64,000 nucleotides of DNA from Aliivibrio finisterrensis. GTDB taxonomy: Bacteria; Pseudomonadota; Gammaproteobacteria; Enterobacterales; Vibrionaceae. Location: positions 1-64,000 of the forward strand of contig NZ_WBVP01000011.1 in NCBI RefSeq assembly GCF_008933155.1, written 5' to 3'. The notes beneath the pieces were generated by a model. That model was not told the origin of the DNA, ran no database searches, and saw nothing but the letters and a program-made list of their open reading frames with translations. Shown here piece by piece: positions 45,868 to 56,042 of this stretch; position 1 is the first letter of the stretch; the number at the start of each line of letters is the position of its first letter. Position numbers and translations under genes: made by a program.

Positions 45868-48141
45868 ATGAGTTCAGAAATGTCCTTGGAAGGTGTTGAA
45901 CAGCTGCCGCTGCGCAAGTTTACAGAAGACGCTTATCTAAATTACTCCATGTACGTAATCATGGATCGTGCATTACCTTATATTGGTGATGGTTTGAAAC
46001 CCGTTCAACGTCGTATTATTTATGCGATGTCAGAACTTGGTTTATCTGCGAATGCAAAATACAAAAAATCGGCACGTACGGTTGGTGATGTATTAGGTAA
46101 ATACCACCCACACGGTGACTCTGCTTGTTATGAAGCGATGGTACTAATGGCCCAGCCTTTCTCTTACCGCTACCCATTGGTAGATGGTCAGGGTAACTGG
46201 GGTGCGCCGGATGATCCGAAATCGTTCGCAGCAATGCGTTATACCGAATCAAAATTATCGAAGTTTGCTGATGTCTTACTTGGTGAGATAAGCCAAGGTA
46301 CGGTTGAATGGCAGCCAAACTTTGATGGTACGATGAAAGAGCCTAAGATCTTACCTGCGCGTCTTCCTCATATATTGCTGAATGGCATCATGGGTATTGC
46401 GGTTGGTATGGCTACAGATATTCCTCCTCATAATGTGCGTGAAGTTGCGAATGCGACGGTGCATTTATTGGATAATCCAAAAGCTGATTTAGATGAAGTG
46501 ATGAACTTTATCCAAGGACCTGATTATCCAACTGAAGCTGAAATTATTTCATCTCATACCGATATTAAGAAAATCTACCGTACTGGCCGTGGCAGTATTA
46601 AAATGCGTGCAGTGTGGCATAAAGAAGGCGGTGATATTGTTATTACTGCATTGCCACATCAAGTTTCAGGCAGTAAGTTATTAGAACAAATTGCAAGTCA
46701 AATGCGAGCGAAAAAGCTACCAATGGTAGACGATCTTCGTGATGAGTCAGATCATGAAAACCCGACGCGTATCGTGATTGTTCCACGCTCAAATCGTATT
46801 GATGCTGAACCGTTAATGAACCACCTATTTGCTTCTACGGATCTTGAAAAAAGTTTCCGTGTGAACCTAAATATGATTGGTTTGGATTTACGTCCGCAAG
46901 TTAAAGGCTTAGTTAGCATTCTTAATGAGTGGATTGAATTCCGTCGCACGACGGTTCGTAAGCGTTTACAGCATCGTCTTGATAAAATCTTAGCGCGTTT
47001 GCATATTTTAGATGGTCTATTGGCTGCGTATTTGAATATCGATGAAGTTATCGAAATCATTCGTACCGAAGATGATCCAAAGCACGAATTAATGACACGC
47101 TTTGATTTAACTGAAATTCAAGCGGAAGCCATCTTAGAGATTAAACTTCGCCAGTTAGCAAAACTGGAAGAGATTAAGATCCGTGGTGAGCAAGATGAGT
47201 TAGCGAAAGAACGAGATCAAATTGAGAAGTTATTAGGTTCTGAGCGTCGTCTAAATACGTTAATTAAGAAAGAAATCTTAGCGGATGCAGAGAAGTTTGG
47301 TGATGATCGTCGTTCTCCATTAATTGAGCGTGAAGAAGCGAAAGCATTAACAGAGCGTGATTTAATTCCAAGCGAAACCATTACTGTCGTTCTTTCTGAC
47401 AAAGGTTGGATCCGTCACGCGAAAGGGCATGAAGTTGACCCAACCACGTTAAACTATAAGTCGGGTGATAAATACCTAGCTCATGCGCGTGGTAAGAGTA
47501 ATGCGCCTGCGGTATTTATGGGTAGTAACGGTCGAAGTTACGCATTGGAATCCCATACCTTGCCTTCAGCAAGAAGCCAAGGCGAGCCAATTACAGGCCG
47601 ATTGAATATTACGGCGGGCAGCCAAATTACTCATGTTGTTATGGGCGAAGAAGATCAAGCGTGGTTAATCAGTTCTGATGCGGGTTATGGTTTTGTTTGT
47701 AAAGGAAGTGATTTACTATCGAAGAATAAGAATGGTAAGACGTTATTGACGCTTCCTGAAAACTCGTTAGTGATGAACCCTGAAGCGGTTTCTGATTTAG
47801 ATAATGATGAAATTTTAGCGATTACAAATGAAGGTAGAATGCTGCTGTTCCCTATTAAAGATTTACCACAATTAGGTAAAGGTAAAGGGAATAAGATCAT
47901 CAATATTCCAGCAGCGCGTTCGAAGTCTCGTGAAGAGTTCTTGTCTCACTTATTACCACTGCCTCAAGGTGCAACCATTACCTTATATGCGGGTAAGCGT
48001 AAGTTAGGTTTGAAACCTACAGATCTGGATAATTTCCGTGGCGAACGTGGTCGTCGTGGTAGCTTATTACCAAGAGGGTTGCAACGTGTGACTCGCATTG
48101 ATATTAATGGTGAGAACATCGTAACTGAAGAGAGTGAATAA
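45868..48141 (+). CDS. parC: DNA topoisomerase IV subunit A
   Basis: 757 aa (E. coli 752). The winged-helix/tower region includes [20 protein letters not shown] and the quinolone-determining stretch [14 protein letters not shown] (Ser and Glu as in sensitive strains). The catalytic tyrosine is in [15 protein letters not shown]. The C-terminal beta-pinwheel spans the last 250 residues. Quinolone-sensitive residues at the usual positions are read directly from the sequence. It follows parE in one operon. Confidence 0.98.
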   Translation: MSSEMSLEGVEQLPLRKFTEDAYLNYSMYVIMDRALPYIGDGLKPVQRRIIYAMSELGLSANAKYKKSARTVGDVLGKYHPHGDSACYEAMVLMAQPFSYRYPLVDGQGNWGAPDDPKSFAAMRYTESKLSKFADVLLGEISQGTVEWQPNFDGTMKEPKILPARLPHILLNGIMGIAVGMATDIPPHNVREVANATVHLLDNPKADLDEVMNFIQGPDYPTEAEIISSHTDIKKIYRTGRGSIKMRAVWHKEGGDIVITALPHQVSGSKLLEQIASQMRAKKLPMVDDLRDESDHENPTRIVIVPRSNRIDAEPLMNHLFASTDLEKSFRVNLNMIGLDLRPQVKGLVSILNEWIEFRRTTVRKRLQHRLDKILARLHILDGLLAAYLNIDEVIEIIRTEDDPKHELMTRFDLTEIQAEAILEIKLRQLAKLEEIKIRGEQDELAKERDQIEKLLGSERRLNTLIKKEILADAEKFGDDRRSPLIEREEAKALTERDLIPSETITVVLSDKGWIRHAKGHEVDPTTLNYKSGDKYLAHARGKSNAPAVFMGSNGRSYALESHTLPSARSQGEPITGRLNITAGSQITHVVMGEEDQAWLISSDAGYGFVCKGSDLLSKNKNGKTLLTLPENSLVMNPEAVSDLDNDEILAITNEGRMLLFPIKDLPQLGKGKGNKIINIPAARSKSREEFLSHLLPLPQGATITLYAGKRKLGLKPTDLDNFRGERGRRGSLLPRGLQRVTRIDINGENIVTEESE

Positions 48142-48233
48142 TACCAATCTACATAAGTATTTGATCATTCTTGCTTGTTAAAATCGATTTTTTCTAGGCA
48201 ATTATCAGAACAACTACTTATCCAGAATGGTAT
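48141..48233. repeat. MITE-like inverted-repeat element, short form
   Basis: A 93-bp copy of the element at 27836-27997, with the same terminal inverted repeats. It lacks about 70 bp in the middle; only one AATCGATT remains at the junction. It begins at the last base of parC's stop codon. Confidence 0.8.
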
Positions 48234-48257
48234 AACCGTAGTTGTTTTTCAATATAA

Positions 48258-48288
48258 AAATAGCGCATGATCAATGCGCTATTTTTTT
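48258..48288. terminator. Terminator between parC and degS
   Basis: AATAGCGCAT-GATC-ATGCGCTATT with a T run on the plus strand and an A run on the other side, so it may act in both directions for the convergent parC and degS. Confidence 0.88.
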
Positions 48289-48310
48289 GTTTTGATAATG
48301 TTGAAGTTGA

Positions 48311-49378
48311 TCAGTTTGAAGGATCTTCTGCAATGGTAACTTTAATGGTTTGCGGTTTTCCCTTACGAATAACATCAACATCAACCTCAGTTTCTGGGCG
48401 TAATTCGGTCACAATATCCGTAACATTTTGTCGATTAATGATACTTTTCCCATCAATGCTCGTAATTATATCTTGAGTTATGATCCCTGCTTTTTCTGCT
48501 GGGCTATTTGGCGCAACGCCTAAAACTAAAATACCATTAATATTATCTGCATTCATTAAGCGAGCCATTGCCGGGTTAATATCTCGACCATCAATGCCTA
48601 TATAACCACGAATAACTTGTCCATCTGCAATTAAGCGGCGCATGATTTTATCAGCCAGAGCATAAGGAATGGCAAATGAAATCCCATAGGTTTCAAGCTC
48701 AGTTGCCTGCTGGAAAGAGGCGGTATTAATACCAACTAACTCTCCCCGAGTATTCACTAAGGCTCCACCTGAGTTACCACGGTTTATCGCAGCATCTGTC
48801 TGGATTAAACCTTGTGTTCTATCTGCATTTAATGCCGCGCGGCCAGTTGCTGAAATAATACCAAACGTGGTAGTTTGTCCTAGGTTATAGGGGTTACCGA
48901 TAGCAAGAACCACATCACCAATATCCGCTTGATAGTTTGGATTTAATGGGATGACAGGGAGGTTAGCATCTTTAATTTGTAATACGGCTAAGTCAGTACG
49001 TTTATCTTTACCAATTAACTGAGAGTTAAATAAGCGGCCATCTTGCAGGGCTACAATCACTTGATCAGCGTCGGCAACCACATGATAGTTTGTAATTATA
49101 TAGCCTTTGTCACTTACAATAACGCCAGATCCTAAACCTTCTGTGTCTAAACGAAGGCGGTCTTCATCATTGTATTTTCGGCTATAAATATTCACAACCG
49201 CAGGTGCAGCTCGACGAACCGCATAATTAAATGATATTTGATTACTTATTTGCTGTGGGGCTTGATTTGCTTGAAGTTGTTCTGTCGTAATGGATGAGCG
49301 AAGATTAGGGAATGCAAATAGCAGAACGGCAGCTGTCGCTGTTCCAATAATAGCTGAGCGCAATAAGAATGAAAGCAT
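48311..49378 (-). CDS. degS: Membrane-anchored serine protease of the sigma-E pathway
   Basis: 355 aa, the same length as E. coli DegS. A single N-terminal membrane anchor (FLLRSAIIGTATAAVLLFAF) is followed by the trypsin-like domain with the His (IITNYHVVAD), Asp (RTDLAVLQI) and Ser (INRGNSGGALVN) of the triad, and one PDZ domain. The PDZ senses unfolded outer-membrane porin C-termini; DegS then cuts RseA to free sigma-E. It lies downstream of degQ on the same strand, 119 bp away. Confidence 0.96.
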   Translation of the reverse strand: MLSFLLRSAIIGTATAAVLLFAFPNLRSSITTEQLQANQAPQQISNQISFNYAVRRAAPAVVNIYSRKYNDEDRLRLDTEGLGSGVIVSDKGYIITNYHVVADADQVIVALQDGRLFNSQLIGKDKRTDLAVLQIKDANLPVIPLNPNYQADIGDVVLAIGNPYNLGQTTTFGIISATGRAALNADRTQGLIQTDAAINRGNSGGALVNTRGELVGINTASFQQATELETYGISFAIPYALADKIMRRLIADGQVIRGYIGIDGRDINPAMARLMNADNINGILVLGVAPNSPAEKAGIITQDIITSIDGKSIINRQNVTDIVTELRPETEVDVDVIRKGKPQTIKVTIAEDPSN

Positions 49379-49451
49379 TGCCTTCCTAACCTTTAAGAAT
49401 CATAAAATAGTGGGCTAGGATAACATTGAACGTTTAAAAAAAGTAGATGTT

Positions 49452-49489
49452 GAGAATAAGCGCTCACTTGAACACTTATTCTCTTTTTT
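49452..49489 (+). terminator. Hairpin in the degQ-degS gap
   Basis: GAGAATAAG and CTTATTCTC pair across a 15-nt loop, with a T run only on the plus strand, opposite to both flanking genes. It may limit antisense transcription or just be a processing hairpin for the degQ message. Confidence 0.4.
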
Positions 49490-49497
49490 GGCTTTAA

Positions 49498-50865
49498 TTA
49501 TTTAATCACAAGGTAAAGCGTTTGTTCTCCACGCTGAATATTAAGAGCAAGTACAGGTGGTTTATCTTCTAATAGCTTTCTAAAGTGCTGTAAATTAGTT
49601 ACGCGGCTTCGGTTAATACCAATAATGATATCTCCTTTTTGTAAACCATAACGCTGAGCCATAGACCCCTTTTGGATACTGCTGATTTTCACGCCTTCAA
49701 CAGGATCTGAATGGGATGTGTTTTCTAGTTCGGCGCCTTTTAAGCCATCATGCAGCTTTTCGGCTTTCGCTTTTACTTGTTCCGCTTCTTTCAGTGTTGC
49801 TGTGACGCTTTTTTCTTTTCCATCACGGATCAGCCCTAAGGTCACTTTTTTTCCCGCACCTAGAGTGGCGACTTTGGCGCGTAATTCGCCAAAGGTTTGA
49901 ATTTTTTTACCGTTAATCGATATAAGAATATCACCAGCTTTAATTCCCGCTTTATCTGCTGCGCTTTCTGGTATGACTTGACTAACAAAGGCACCGTGAT
50001 TGGTGTCGTAATCAAAGGCTTCTGCCAATTCAGCAGTAAGCTCTCCACCTTGAACGCCAAGTATGCCGCGTTTTACATGACCAAATTCTAAAATTTGCTC
50101 TGATAAATTACGAACCATATTAGATGGGATAGCAAATCCAATCCCCACATTACCGCCATTTGGTCCTAAAATAGCCGTATTAATACCAATAAGTTCACCA
50201 TTCAAATTCACCAGTGCGCCACCAGAATTACCGCTGTTGATTGCCGCATCGGTTTGAATAAAGTTTTCAAAATTATCAAGGTTTAATCCACTACGTCCAA
50301 GGGCTGAAACAATGCCTGAGGTAACGGTTTGCCCTAGACCAAATGGGTTACCTATTGCAACGCTAAAGTCTCCAACTCGTAGATTATCAGAATCAGCTAA
50401 TTGGATTTGAGTTAGGTTTTTGGCTTCTTCTAGCTTTAATAAAGCAATATCGGACATTTCATCACTGCCAATCAATTCAGCAGTGTATTCACGACCGTCA
50501 TGCAATTGAACAAGGATTTCTTTCGCACTGTTAATAACGTGATGGTTTGTTACGATATAGCCTTTTTTAGCATCAACGATGACACCAGAACCAAGACCTC
50601 TAAATGGTCGCTCTTGAACTTGTTCAGCAGGAAAGTCTGGCCCTAAAAAGAAACGAAACTGCTCAGGTATATGTTGTTTTGATACTTGAGTTCCAGAAAC
50701 GGAGATACTGACTACTGCTGGTGTGATTTTTTCCAGCATAGGTGCAAGGCTAGGAAGTTGCTGAGAGTTGACCGCAAGGGGTAAGGCCGCTTGAGATTGA
50801 ATAGGGGTAAGAATTGCACTGATGCTTAAAGTTAAAGCACCTAAAACAAGCAAAGGCTTTTTCAT
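49498..50865 (-). CDS. degQ: Periplasmic serine endoprotease DegQ
   Basis: 455 aa (E. coli DegQ 455). Signal peptide MKKPLLVLGALTLSISAILT leads to the protease domain with the triad in VTNHHVINS, MSDIALLKL and INSGNSGGALVN, then two PDZ domains (GDILISINGKKI and KGDIIIGINRSRV mark them). It is a quality-control protease/chaperone of the cell envelope. Start 50865 was chosen because the longer frame from 50910 adds 15 residues in front of a typical signal peptide. It is followed by degS. Confidence 0.95.
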   Translation of the reverse strand: MKKPLLVLGALTLSISAILTPIQSQAALPLAVNSQQLPSLAPMLEKITPAVVSISVSGTQVSKQHIPEQFRFFLGPDFPAEQVQERPFRGLGSGVIVDAKKGYIVTNHHVINSAKEILVQLHDGREYTAELIGSDEMSDIALLKLEEAKNLTQIQLADSDNLRVGDFSVAIGNPFGLGQTVTSGIVSALGRSGLNLDNFENFIQTDAAINSGNSGGALVNLNGELIGINTAILGPNGGNVGIGFAIPSNMVRNLSEQILEFGHVKRGILGVQGGELTAELAEAFDYDTNHGAFVSQVIPESAADKAGIKAGDILISINGKKIQTFGELRAKVATLGAGKKVTLGLIRDGKEKSVTATLKEAEQVKAKAEKLHDGLKGAELENTSHSDPVEGVKISSIQKGSMAQRYGLQKGDIIIGINRSRVTNLQHFRKLLEDKPPVLALNIQRGEQTLYLVIK

Positions 50866-50944
50866 CGATAATGTACTCTTAGTTAAACAAAGTGTACTTA
50901 TTCGACTCAAAAGCCTTTGTAAAAGTTCATAGTAAATGCAAATT

Positions 50945-51400
50945 TTAAGCGATTTTATCTTCTTTTTTTGCGCTTACATCGCTAAGTGGTTCATCTTTTA
51001 ATAAGCCACTTGCACCATTCGCATAGTCTTTTGGTGGGCTATTAATTTCATCTTTTACATGAGCCATTTTTTTATTTAACTCTGGTGAAAGAGTCATCTC
51101 ATCCAAGCGAGCTGAGAATGGATTATCTTGCTCTGGCAAGTTTGGCATTAATTCTTTAGATGTTGACGCCATGTGGTCATACATTTTATTAAAATCTTTT
51201 GCTAATGCTTCTAGCATGGTGGCACTTGTCGCGAAATGGTCCACCAACTCTTGACGATACTGTTCCAACTCATACTTAGATTTTTCTAAATCTTGTTTTA
51301 ATGATTTTTGATCTTTGATACTAGGAACTGTAAATCGAGAAATTATAAAGCCAATGGTAATACCAATAGCTAAGCCAATTAAAGCGTATGTCCACGCCAT
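50945..51400 (-). CDS. zapG: DUF1043 cell-division/envelope protein (YhcB/ZapG)
   Basis: 151 aa: one N-terminal membrane helix (MAWTYALIGLAIGITIGFII) followed by a coiled coil and a disordered acidic tail. This is the YhcB/ZapG plan; in E. coli it sits beside degQ and zapE and links envelope growth with division. Conserved blocks include LEQYRQELVDHFATSATMLE. It is divergent from zapE across a 161-bp gap. Confidence 0.9.
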   Translation of the reverse strand: MAWTYALIGLAIGITIGFIISRFTVPSIKDQKSLKQDLEKSKYELEQYRQELVDHFATSATMLEALAKDFNKMYDHMASTSKELMPNLPEQDNPFSARLDEMTLSPELNKKMAHVKDEINSPPKDYANGASGLLKDEPLSDVSAKKEDKIA

Positions 51401-51561
51401 GAAGTACTCCTTACTGTTTTTATTAATATGAGTCGATTTAATACTAACCTTAGTAACTGCATATTTAGATTGGTATAACTGTGAGTTAGCCCACTCATAG
51501 TGTGAGTTGAGTCCATGCTACTATGAAGGGAGTCAATCAACAAAAGAAAAGATGAAAAGTG

Positions 51562-52668
51562 ATGACACCATTAGAAAAATATCAGCAAGATCTCAATCAA
51601 GAGGGGTTTATGCATGATAGCGCTCAACAAAATGCGGTAGAACATCTTGATGATTTATATCGACGGCTTTTAGAATTAAAAGTTCCTCAAGCACCAATAA
51701 AAAAGTCTTGGAAACGATTTTTTAAAAAAAACGAACCCCAAAAACTCGTGCCTGAAAAAGGACTTTATTTTTGGGGCGGAGTAGGCCGTGGTAAAACTTA
51801 TTTAGTCGATACCTTTTATGATGCATTACCTACAGAAAGAAAAATGCGTGTTCATTTTCATCGTTTTATGCAACGAGTGCATGATGAACTGGGTGAACTA
51901 AAACAACAGTCTGATCCTTTACTTATTGTTGCTGATAAATTCAAACAAGAGGCAGACATTATTTGTTTTGATGAGTTTTTTGTCTCAGATATAACAGATG
52001 CAATGATTCTGGCTACTTTATTAGAAGCTTTATTTGAGCGTGGGATTGCTTTAGTCGCAACATCAAATATTGAACCACATAACCTGTACCGTAATGGTTT
52101 GCAGCGAGCACGCTTTCTTCCTGCTATCGCATTAATAGAAGCGTATTGTGACATTGTTAATGTCGACAGTGGCATTGATTATCGATTAAGAACGTTAGAG
52201 CAAGCTGAAATTTTTCATTTTCCATTAGATGCGAAAGCGGAAAATAACATGAAAATATATTTTGACAAGCTGACCTCAGAAAGCGAATACAAGGCAAAAA
52301 CCATTGAGATAAATCATCGGCAACTAGAAGTAAAAGCGGAAGGGGATGGTGTGGTTCATTTTGATTTTGAATCACTGTGTGAGAGTGCACGTAGCCAGCA
52401 CGATTACATTGAGCTTTCGCATTTATATCACACGGTTTTGTTGTCTAATGTAAAAATCATGGGGGAACTTAATGATGATGCTGCTCGTCGCTTTATTGCC
52501 ATGGTTGATGAGTTTTATGAACGAAACGTCAAATTGATCATCTCAGCAGAAGTTGATTTAGCTGCTATTTATGAAAAAGGGCGCTTAACGTTTGAATTTA
52601 AACGTTGTCAGTCTCGTCTAGTTGAAATGCAAAGCCACGAATACTTAGCAAAAGAACATTTATCTTAA
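51562..52668 (+). CDS. zapE: Cell-division ATPase ZapE
   Basis: 368 aa AFG1-like ATPase. Walker A is in GLYFWGGVGRGKTYLVDTFY, with RMRVHFHRFMQRVHDEL-type residues just after it; Walker B is ADIICFDEFFVSDITDAMIL. ZapE interacts with FtsZ and destabilises its polymers during division. The frame opens with GTG 51559 and ATG 51562; the ATG is listed. A 38-residue N-terminal region is typical. It ends 280 bp before rplM. Confidence 0.94.
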   Translation: MTPLEKYQQDLNQEGFMHDSAQQNAVEHLDDLYRRLLELKVPQAPIKKSWKRFFKKNEPQKLVPEKGLYFWGGVGRGKTYLVDTFYDALPTERKMRVHFHRFMQRVHDELGELKQQSDPLLIVADKFKQEADIICFDEFFVSDITDAMILATLLEALFERGIALVATSNIEPHNLYRNGLQRARFLPAIALIEAYCDIVNVDSGIDYRLRTLEQAEIFHFPLDAKAENNMKIYFDKLTSESEYKAKTIEINHRQLEVKAEGDGVVHFDFESLCESARSQHDYIELSHLYHTVLLSNVKIMGELNDDAARRFIAMVDEFYERNVKLIISAEVDLAAIYEKGRLTFEFKRCQSRLVEMQSHEYLAKEHLS

Positions 52669-52779
52669 TCATTACCTCCTATATTTTTATAATTTATAGC
52701 GGGGATTTGGTGTGATGAGAGTCAAATTTCATTTTTTTTGCTGTTTTTTCATAATATGTGAAATATCTTCAAAAAAAAG

Positions 52780-52947
52780 GTGATTTTTTCTTCACGCTTC
52801 ACTATAATCCTCCGACCCACCGTTACTGTACTGGCGTAATTGCCAAGAGTGCCAACCACTCGAAGGGGTGATGACTGGGCTCAAAAATATACAGTGGGAG
52901 CGAAAGCTCCTAATCAGTGAAATTATTTAATAACGGGTATCATTAGC
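52780..52947 (+). promoter_or_regulatory. Promoter and leader of the rplM-rpsI operon
   Basis: A perfect TATAAT (52803-52808) is followed by the GC-rich stretch CCTCCGACCCACCG, a discriminator of the kind seen at stringently controlled ribosomal promoters. The -35 is weak (TGATTT near 52781). About 130 nt of leader precede the rplM ATG and include a small hairpin (GGGAGCGAAAGCTCC) near 52898-52912; L13 operons are commonly regulated through such leaders. Confidence 0.6.
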
Positions 52948-53376
52948 ATGAAAACTTTCGTTGCTAAACCAGCCGCTGTAAAGCGTGACTGGTATGTTGT
53001 AGACGCTGAAGGTAAAACTCTTGGTCGTATCGCAACTGAAATCGCATCTCGCCTACGTGGCAAGCATAAAGCAGAATATACTCCTCACGTAGATACTGGT
53101 GATTACATCATCGTTATCAACGCAGAGAAAGTACGCGTAACAGGTAATAAAGCGGCTGGTAAAATCTACTACCGTCACACTGAATTCCCTGGCGGTCTAA
53201 AATCTATTTCTTTCGAGAAACTGATCGATCGTAAACCTGAAATGGTTATTGAATTAGCTGTTAAAGGTATGCTTCCACGTGGTCCTCTTGGTCGTGCTAT
53301 GTACCGTAAACTTAAAGTTTACGCTGGCGCTGAGCATAACCACACTGCTCAACAACCACAAGTACTAGACATTTAA
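52948..53376 (+). CDS. rplM: Large ribosomal subunit protein uL13
   Basis: 142 aa, the same length as E. coli L13 and almost the same sequence: [20 protein letters not shown], then [17 protein letters not shown] and [20 protein letters not shown]. It is an early 50S assembly protein. It is first in the rplM-rpsI operon, 15 bp before the rpsI start. Confidence 0.98.
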   Translation: MKTFVAKPAAVKRDWYVVDAEGKTLGRIATEIASRLRGKHKAEYTPHVDTGDYIIVINAEKVRVTGNKAAGKIYYRHTEFPGGLKSISFEKLIDRKPEMVIELAVKGMLPRGPLGRAMYRKLKVYAGAEHNHTAQQPQVLDI

Positions 53377-53391
53377 TCGGGGATTATGGCA

Positions 53392-53784
53392 ATGGCAGAG
53401 AATCAATACTACGGCACTGGTCGCCGTAAAAGCTCAGCAGCTCGTGTTTTTATCAAACCGGGTACTGGCAACATCGTAATCAACAAGCGTAGCCTTGAAG
53501 TTTACTTCGGTCGTCCAACAGCACGTATGGTTGTTAATCAACCTCTAGAGCTAGTTGAAATGACTGATAAACTAGACCTATTCATCACTGTTTCTGGTGG
53601 TGGTATTTCTGGTCAAGCTGGTGCGATCCGTCACGGTATCACACGCGCTCTTATGCAATACGATGAATCACTACGTCCTGCACTACGCGCAGCTGGCTAT
53701 GTTACGCGTGACGCTCGTTGCGTTGAGCGTAAGAAAGTTGGTCTACGTAAAGCACGTCGTAAACCACAATTCTCTAAGCGTTAA
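53392..53784 (+). CDS. rpsI: Small ribosomal subunit protein uS9
   Basis: 130 aa, the same length as E. coli S9: [20 protein letters not shown] at the start, [19 protein letters not shown] in the middle and the basic tail [12 protein letters not shown] that reaches the P-site tRNA. ATG 53392 is chosen over ATG 53386: it matches the family start, and GGGGA lies 8 nt upstream, whereas the earlier ATG is only 2 nt from it. Confidence 0.98.
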   Translation: MAENQYYGTGRRKSSAARVFIKPGTGNIVINKRSLEVYFGRPTARMVVNQPLELVEMTDKLDLFITVSGGGISGQAGAIRHGITRALMQYDESLRPALRAAGYVTRDARCVERKKVGLRKARRKPQFSKR

Positions 53785-53835
53785 TATTACGCTTACCAGT
53801 GGCTTTGTTTTCAGAGCCACTTGGATATTGTGTTC

Positions 53836-53866
53836 AAAAGCTCAGCATTTATGCTGGGCTTTTGTT
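53836..53866 (+). terminator. Terminator of rplM-rpsI
   Basis: AAAAGCTCAGCAT and ATGCTGGGCTTTT pair around a short loop, followed by GTTGTTTTT. A second weaker stem (AGTGGCT/AGCCACT) lies just before it at about 53800-53820. Confidence 0.85.
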
Positions 53867-53884
53867 GTTTTTGTGAGGTAAAAT

Positions 53885-54165
53885 ACTCTTCATAGCTTGA
53901 ATTTTTTCTACTTTTCTTATCTTTTCTCCCTTCTCACCATAAAAAGTCTACCTATCTCACAAATGTTGCAAAAAAGTAGCTTTGTCTTGTCAAAAAGTAA
54001 GGTTTTCTTTATCATTTATGGGTAAAAACAACAGCGTAATAATATATGAACAAATTCTGTGGTTATTTTAAGAATTTATAACATCTAAATCCTGTTGTAT
54101 CACACCATTGAAGTTAGCCGTAGCTCGACAATGTATGGACATAATAAAAACTACATAAAGAGCAC
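53885..54165. other. Upstream region of the bc1 operon
   Basis: A 300-bp AT-rich gap between the rpsI terminator and petA. It must carry the petABC promoter and any aerobic/redox control sites, but I see no well-defined box. Confidence 0.4.
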
Positions 54166-54180
54166 ATGGGAGAAAGTTGG

Positions 54181-54774
54181 ATGAGCAATGCGCCAGTGAG
54201 TAATGGTCGACGCCGTTTCTTAACAGCAACAACTGCAGTTGTTGGTGGTTTAGGAGCAGCAGCGGTGGCCGTACCTTTTATTAAATCTTGGAATCCGAGT
54301 GCAAGAGCGAAAGCTGCAGGTGCTCCGGTTGAAGTCGATATCAGTAAGCTCGAGGATGGGCAGATGGTTCGTGTTGAATGGCGAGGTAAACCAGTATGGG
54401 TTGTCCGTCGTTCAGCAGCTCTTGTACAATCATTGGCTGAAATTGATGGCGAACTTAGAGATCCATCTTCAGTTGAAGAGCAGCAACCTATATACGCACA
54501 AAATGCTTATCGTTCGATTAAGCCTGAAATATTTTTAGCCGTTGGTATTTGTACTCATCTTGGCTGTTCACCAACCTATTTACCTGACAGTTTTAGTGAA
54601 CAAGTTAAAGGGGTTAACTCTGGTTTCTTCTGTCCGTGCCATGGTTCTAAATTTGATATGGCAGGTCGAGTATTCCAAGGGGTGCCTGCGCCATTGAACC
54701 TAGTGGTTCCTAAACACATGTACCTTAGTGATACTCGTATCCTAGTTGGGGTTGATGAAGGAGGGGAAGCCTAA
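54181..54774 (+). CDS. petA: Ubiquinol-cytochrome c reductase, Rieske iron-sulfur subunit
   Basis: 197 aa. A twin-arginine-type N-terminus (GRRRFLTATTAVVGGLGAAA) forms the membrane anchor. The Rieske domain has both cluster motifs, CTHLGC and CPCHGSKFD, each giving one Cys and one His ligand to the 2Fe-2S centre. It takes electrons from quinol in complex III. The ATG at 54181 has GGAG 8 nt upstream; an in-frame ATG at 54166 adds five residues and has no site. Its stop overlaps the petB ATG by one base. Confidence 0.96.
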   Translation: MSNAPVSNGRRRFLTATTAVVGGLGAAAVAVPFIKSWNPSARAKAAGAPVEVDISKLEDGQMVRVEWRGKPVWVVRRSAALVQSLAEIDGELRDPSSVEEQQPIYAQNAYRSIKPEIFLAVGICTHLGCSPTYLPDSFSEQVKGVNSGFFCPCHGSKFDMAGRVFQGVPAPLNLVVPKHMYLSDTRILVGVDEGGEA

Positions 54775-56042
54775 TGCAACCGTTATTCGATTGGGTAGAA
54801 AAACGTCTACCAGTGATGAATGCGTATAAAAAGCATTTATCTGAATACCCAATGCCAAAAAACTTTAATTTTTGGTATTTCTTTGGCTCATTAGCTATGT
54901 TGGTTTTAGTTAACCAGATCGTGACTGGTATCTGGCTAACCATGAACTATGTACCTTCTGGTGAGGGTGCATTTGCCTCTGTTGAATACATCATGCGTGA
55001 TGTTGATTATGGTTGGTTACTTCGTTATATGCACTCTACAGGTGCGTCAGCCTTTTTTGTTGTTATTTACCTGCACATGTTCCGTGGCTTAATTTACGGC
55101 TCTTACCAGAAGCCTCGTGAATTGCTATGGCTATTTGGTATGTTAATCTTCTTAGTGTTAATGGCTGAAGCGTTCATGGGATACTTACTTCCATGGGGAC
55201 AAATGTCTTACTGGGGTGCTCAGGTTATCATTTCACTGTTTGGAGCAATTCCTGTTATTGGTGATGATTTAACATTGTGGATCCGTGGTGATTACGTTAT
55301 CTCAGGTGCGACGCTGAACCGTTTCTTTGCGCTTCACGTTATTGCTCTCCCAATTGTATTATTGCTATTAGTCGTATTACATGTACTCGCTCTGCATGAA
55401 GTTGGTTCTAATAACCCTGATGGTATTGAGTTGAAAATACCAAAAGCAAAAGATGACAAGGGTGAGCATAAAACACAATTTAAATTTCATGAATACTATA
55501 CGAGCAAATATAACATTATTGACTCGGTGCCTTTCCATCCATACGGAACGGTAAAAGATATGATTGGCGTAGCTGGTTTCTTATTCTTCTTCTGTTATGT
55601 GTTGTTCTTTAACCCTGAAATGGGTGGATACTTCCTTGAGCCGCCTAACTTTGAAGCGGCAAACCCATTGAAAACTCCTGAGCACATTGCTCCTGTTTGG
55701 TATTTCACGCCATTCTATGCAATCTTGCGTGCGGTTCCTGATAAGTTATTAGGCGTTGTCGCTATGGGTGCATCGATTGTTGTGCTATTCCTTCTTCCTT
55801 GGTTCGACCGTTGTAAAGTTCGTTCATACCGTTACCGTAGTAAGTTGCATTTACTGAATATTGCACAGTTTACTGTTAGCTTTATTGCTCTTGGTGTCCT
55901 TGGTGCATTACCTGCGACGCCTACTTATACGTTATTAGCACAAATTTTCAGTCTGACTTACTTTATGTTCTTCGTTCTGCTGTTTGTATACAGTAAAAAT
56001 GAAGCGACGAAACCACTGCCAGAAAGGGTGATATTCAAATGA
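54774..56042 (+). CDS. petB: Ubiquinol-cytochrome c reductase, cytochrome b subunit
   Basis: 422 aa, about eight or nine membrane helices. Heme-ligand His pairs occur in LRYMHSTGASAFFVVIYLHM and in RFFALHVIALPIVLLLLVVL with HVLALHEVG. The quinol-site line APVWYFTPFYAILRAVPDK contains the PEWY-equivalent (PVWY; E is replaced by V), a variant seen in some gammaproteobacteria. The N and C halves are fused as in bacterial cytochrome b. The last codon overlaps the petC start (ATGA). Confidence 0.96.
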   Translation: MQPLFDWVEKRLPVMNAYKKHLSEYPMPKNFNFWYFFGSLAMLVLVNQIVTGIWLTMNYVPSGEGAFASVEYIMRDVDYGWLLRYMHSTGASAFFVVIYLHMFRGLIYGSYQKPRELLWLFGMLIFLVLMAEAFMGYLLPWGQMSYWGAQVIISLFGAIPVIGDDLTLWIRGDYVISGATLNRFFALHVIALPIVLLLLVVLHVLALHEVGSNNPDGIELKIPKAKDDKGEHKTQFKFHEYYTSKYNIIDSVPFHPYGTVKDMIGVAGFLFFFCYVLFFNPEMGGYFLEPPNFEAANPLKTPEHIAPVWYFTPFYAILRAVPDKLLGVVAMGASIVVLFLLPWFDRCKVRSYRYRSKLHLLNIAQFTVSFIALGVLGALPATPTYTLLAQIFSLTYFMFFVLLFVYSKNEATKPLPERVIFK

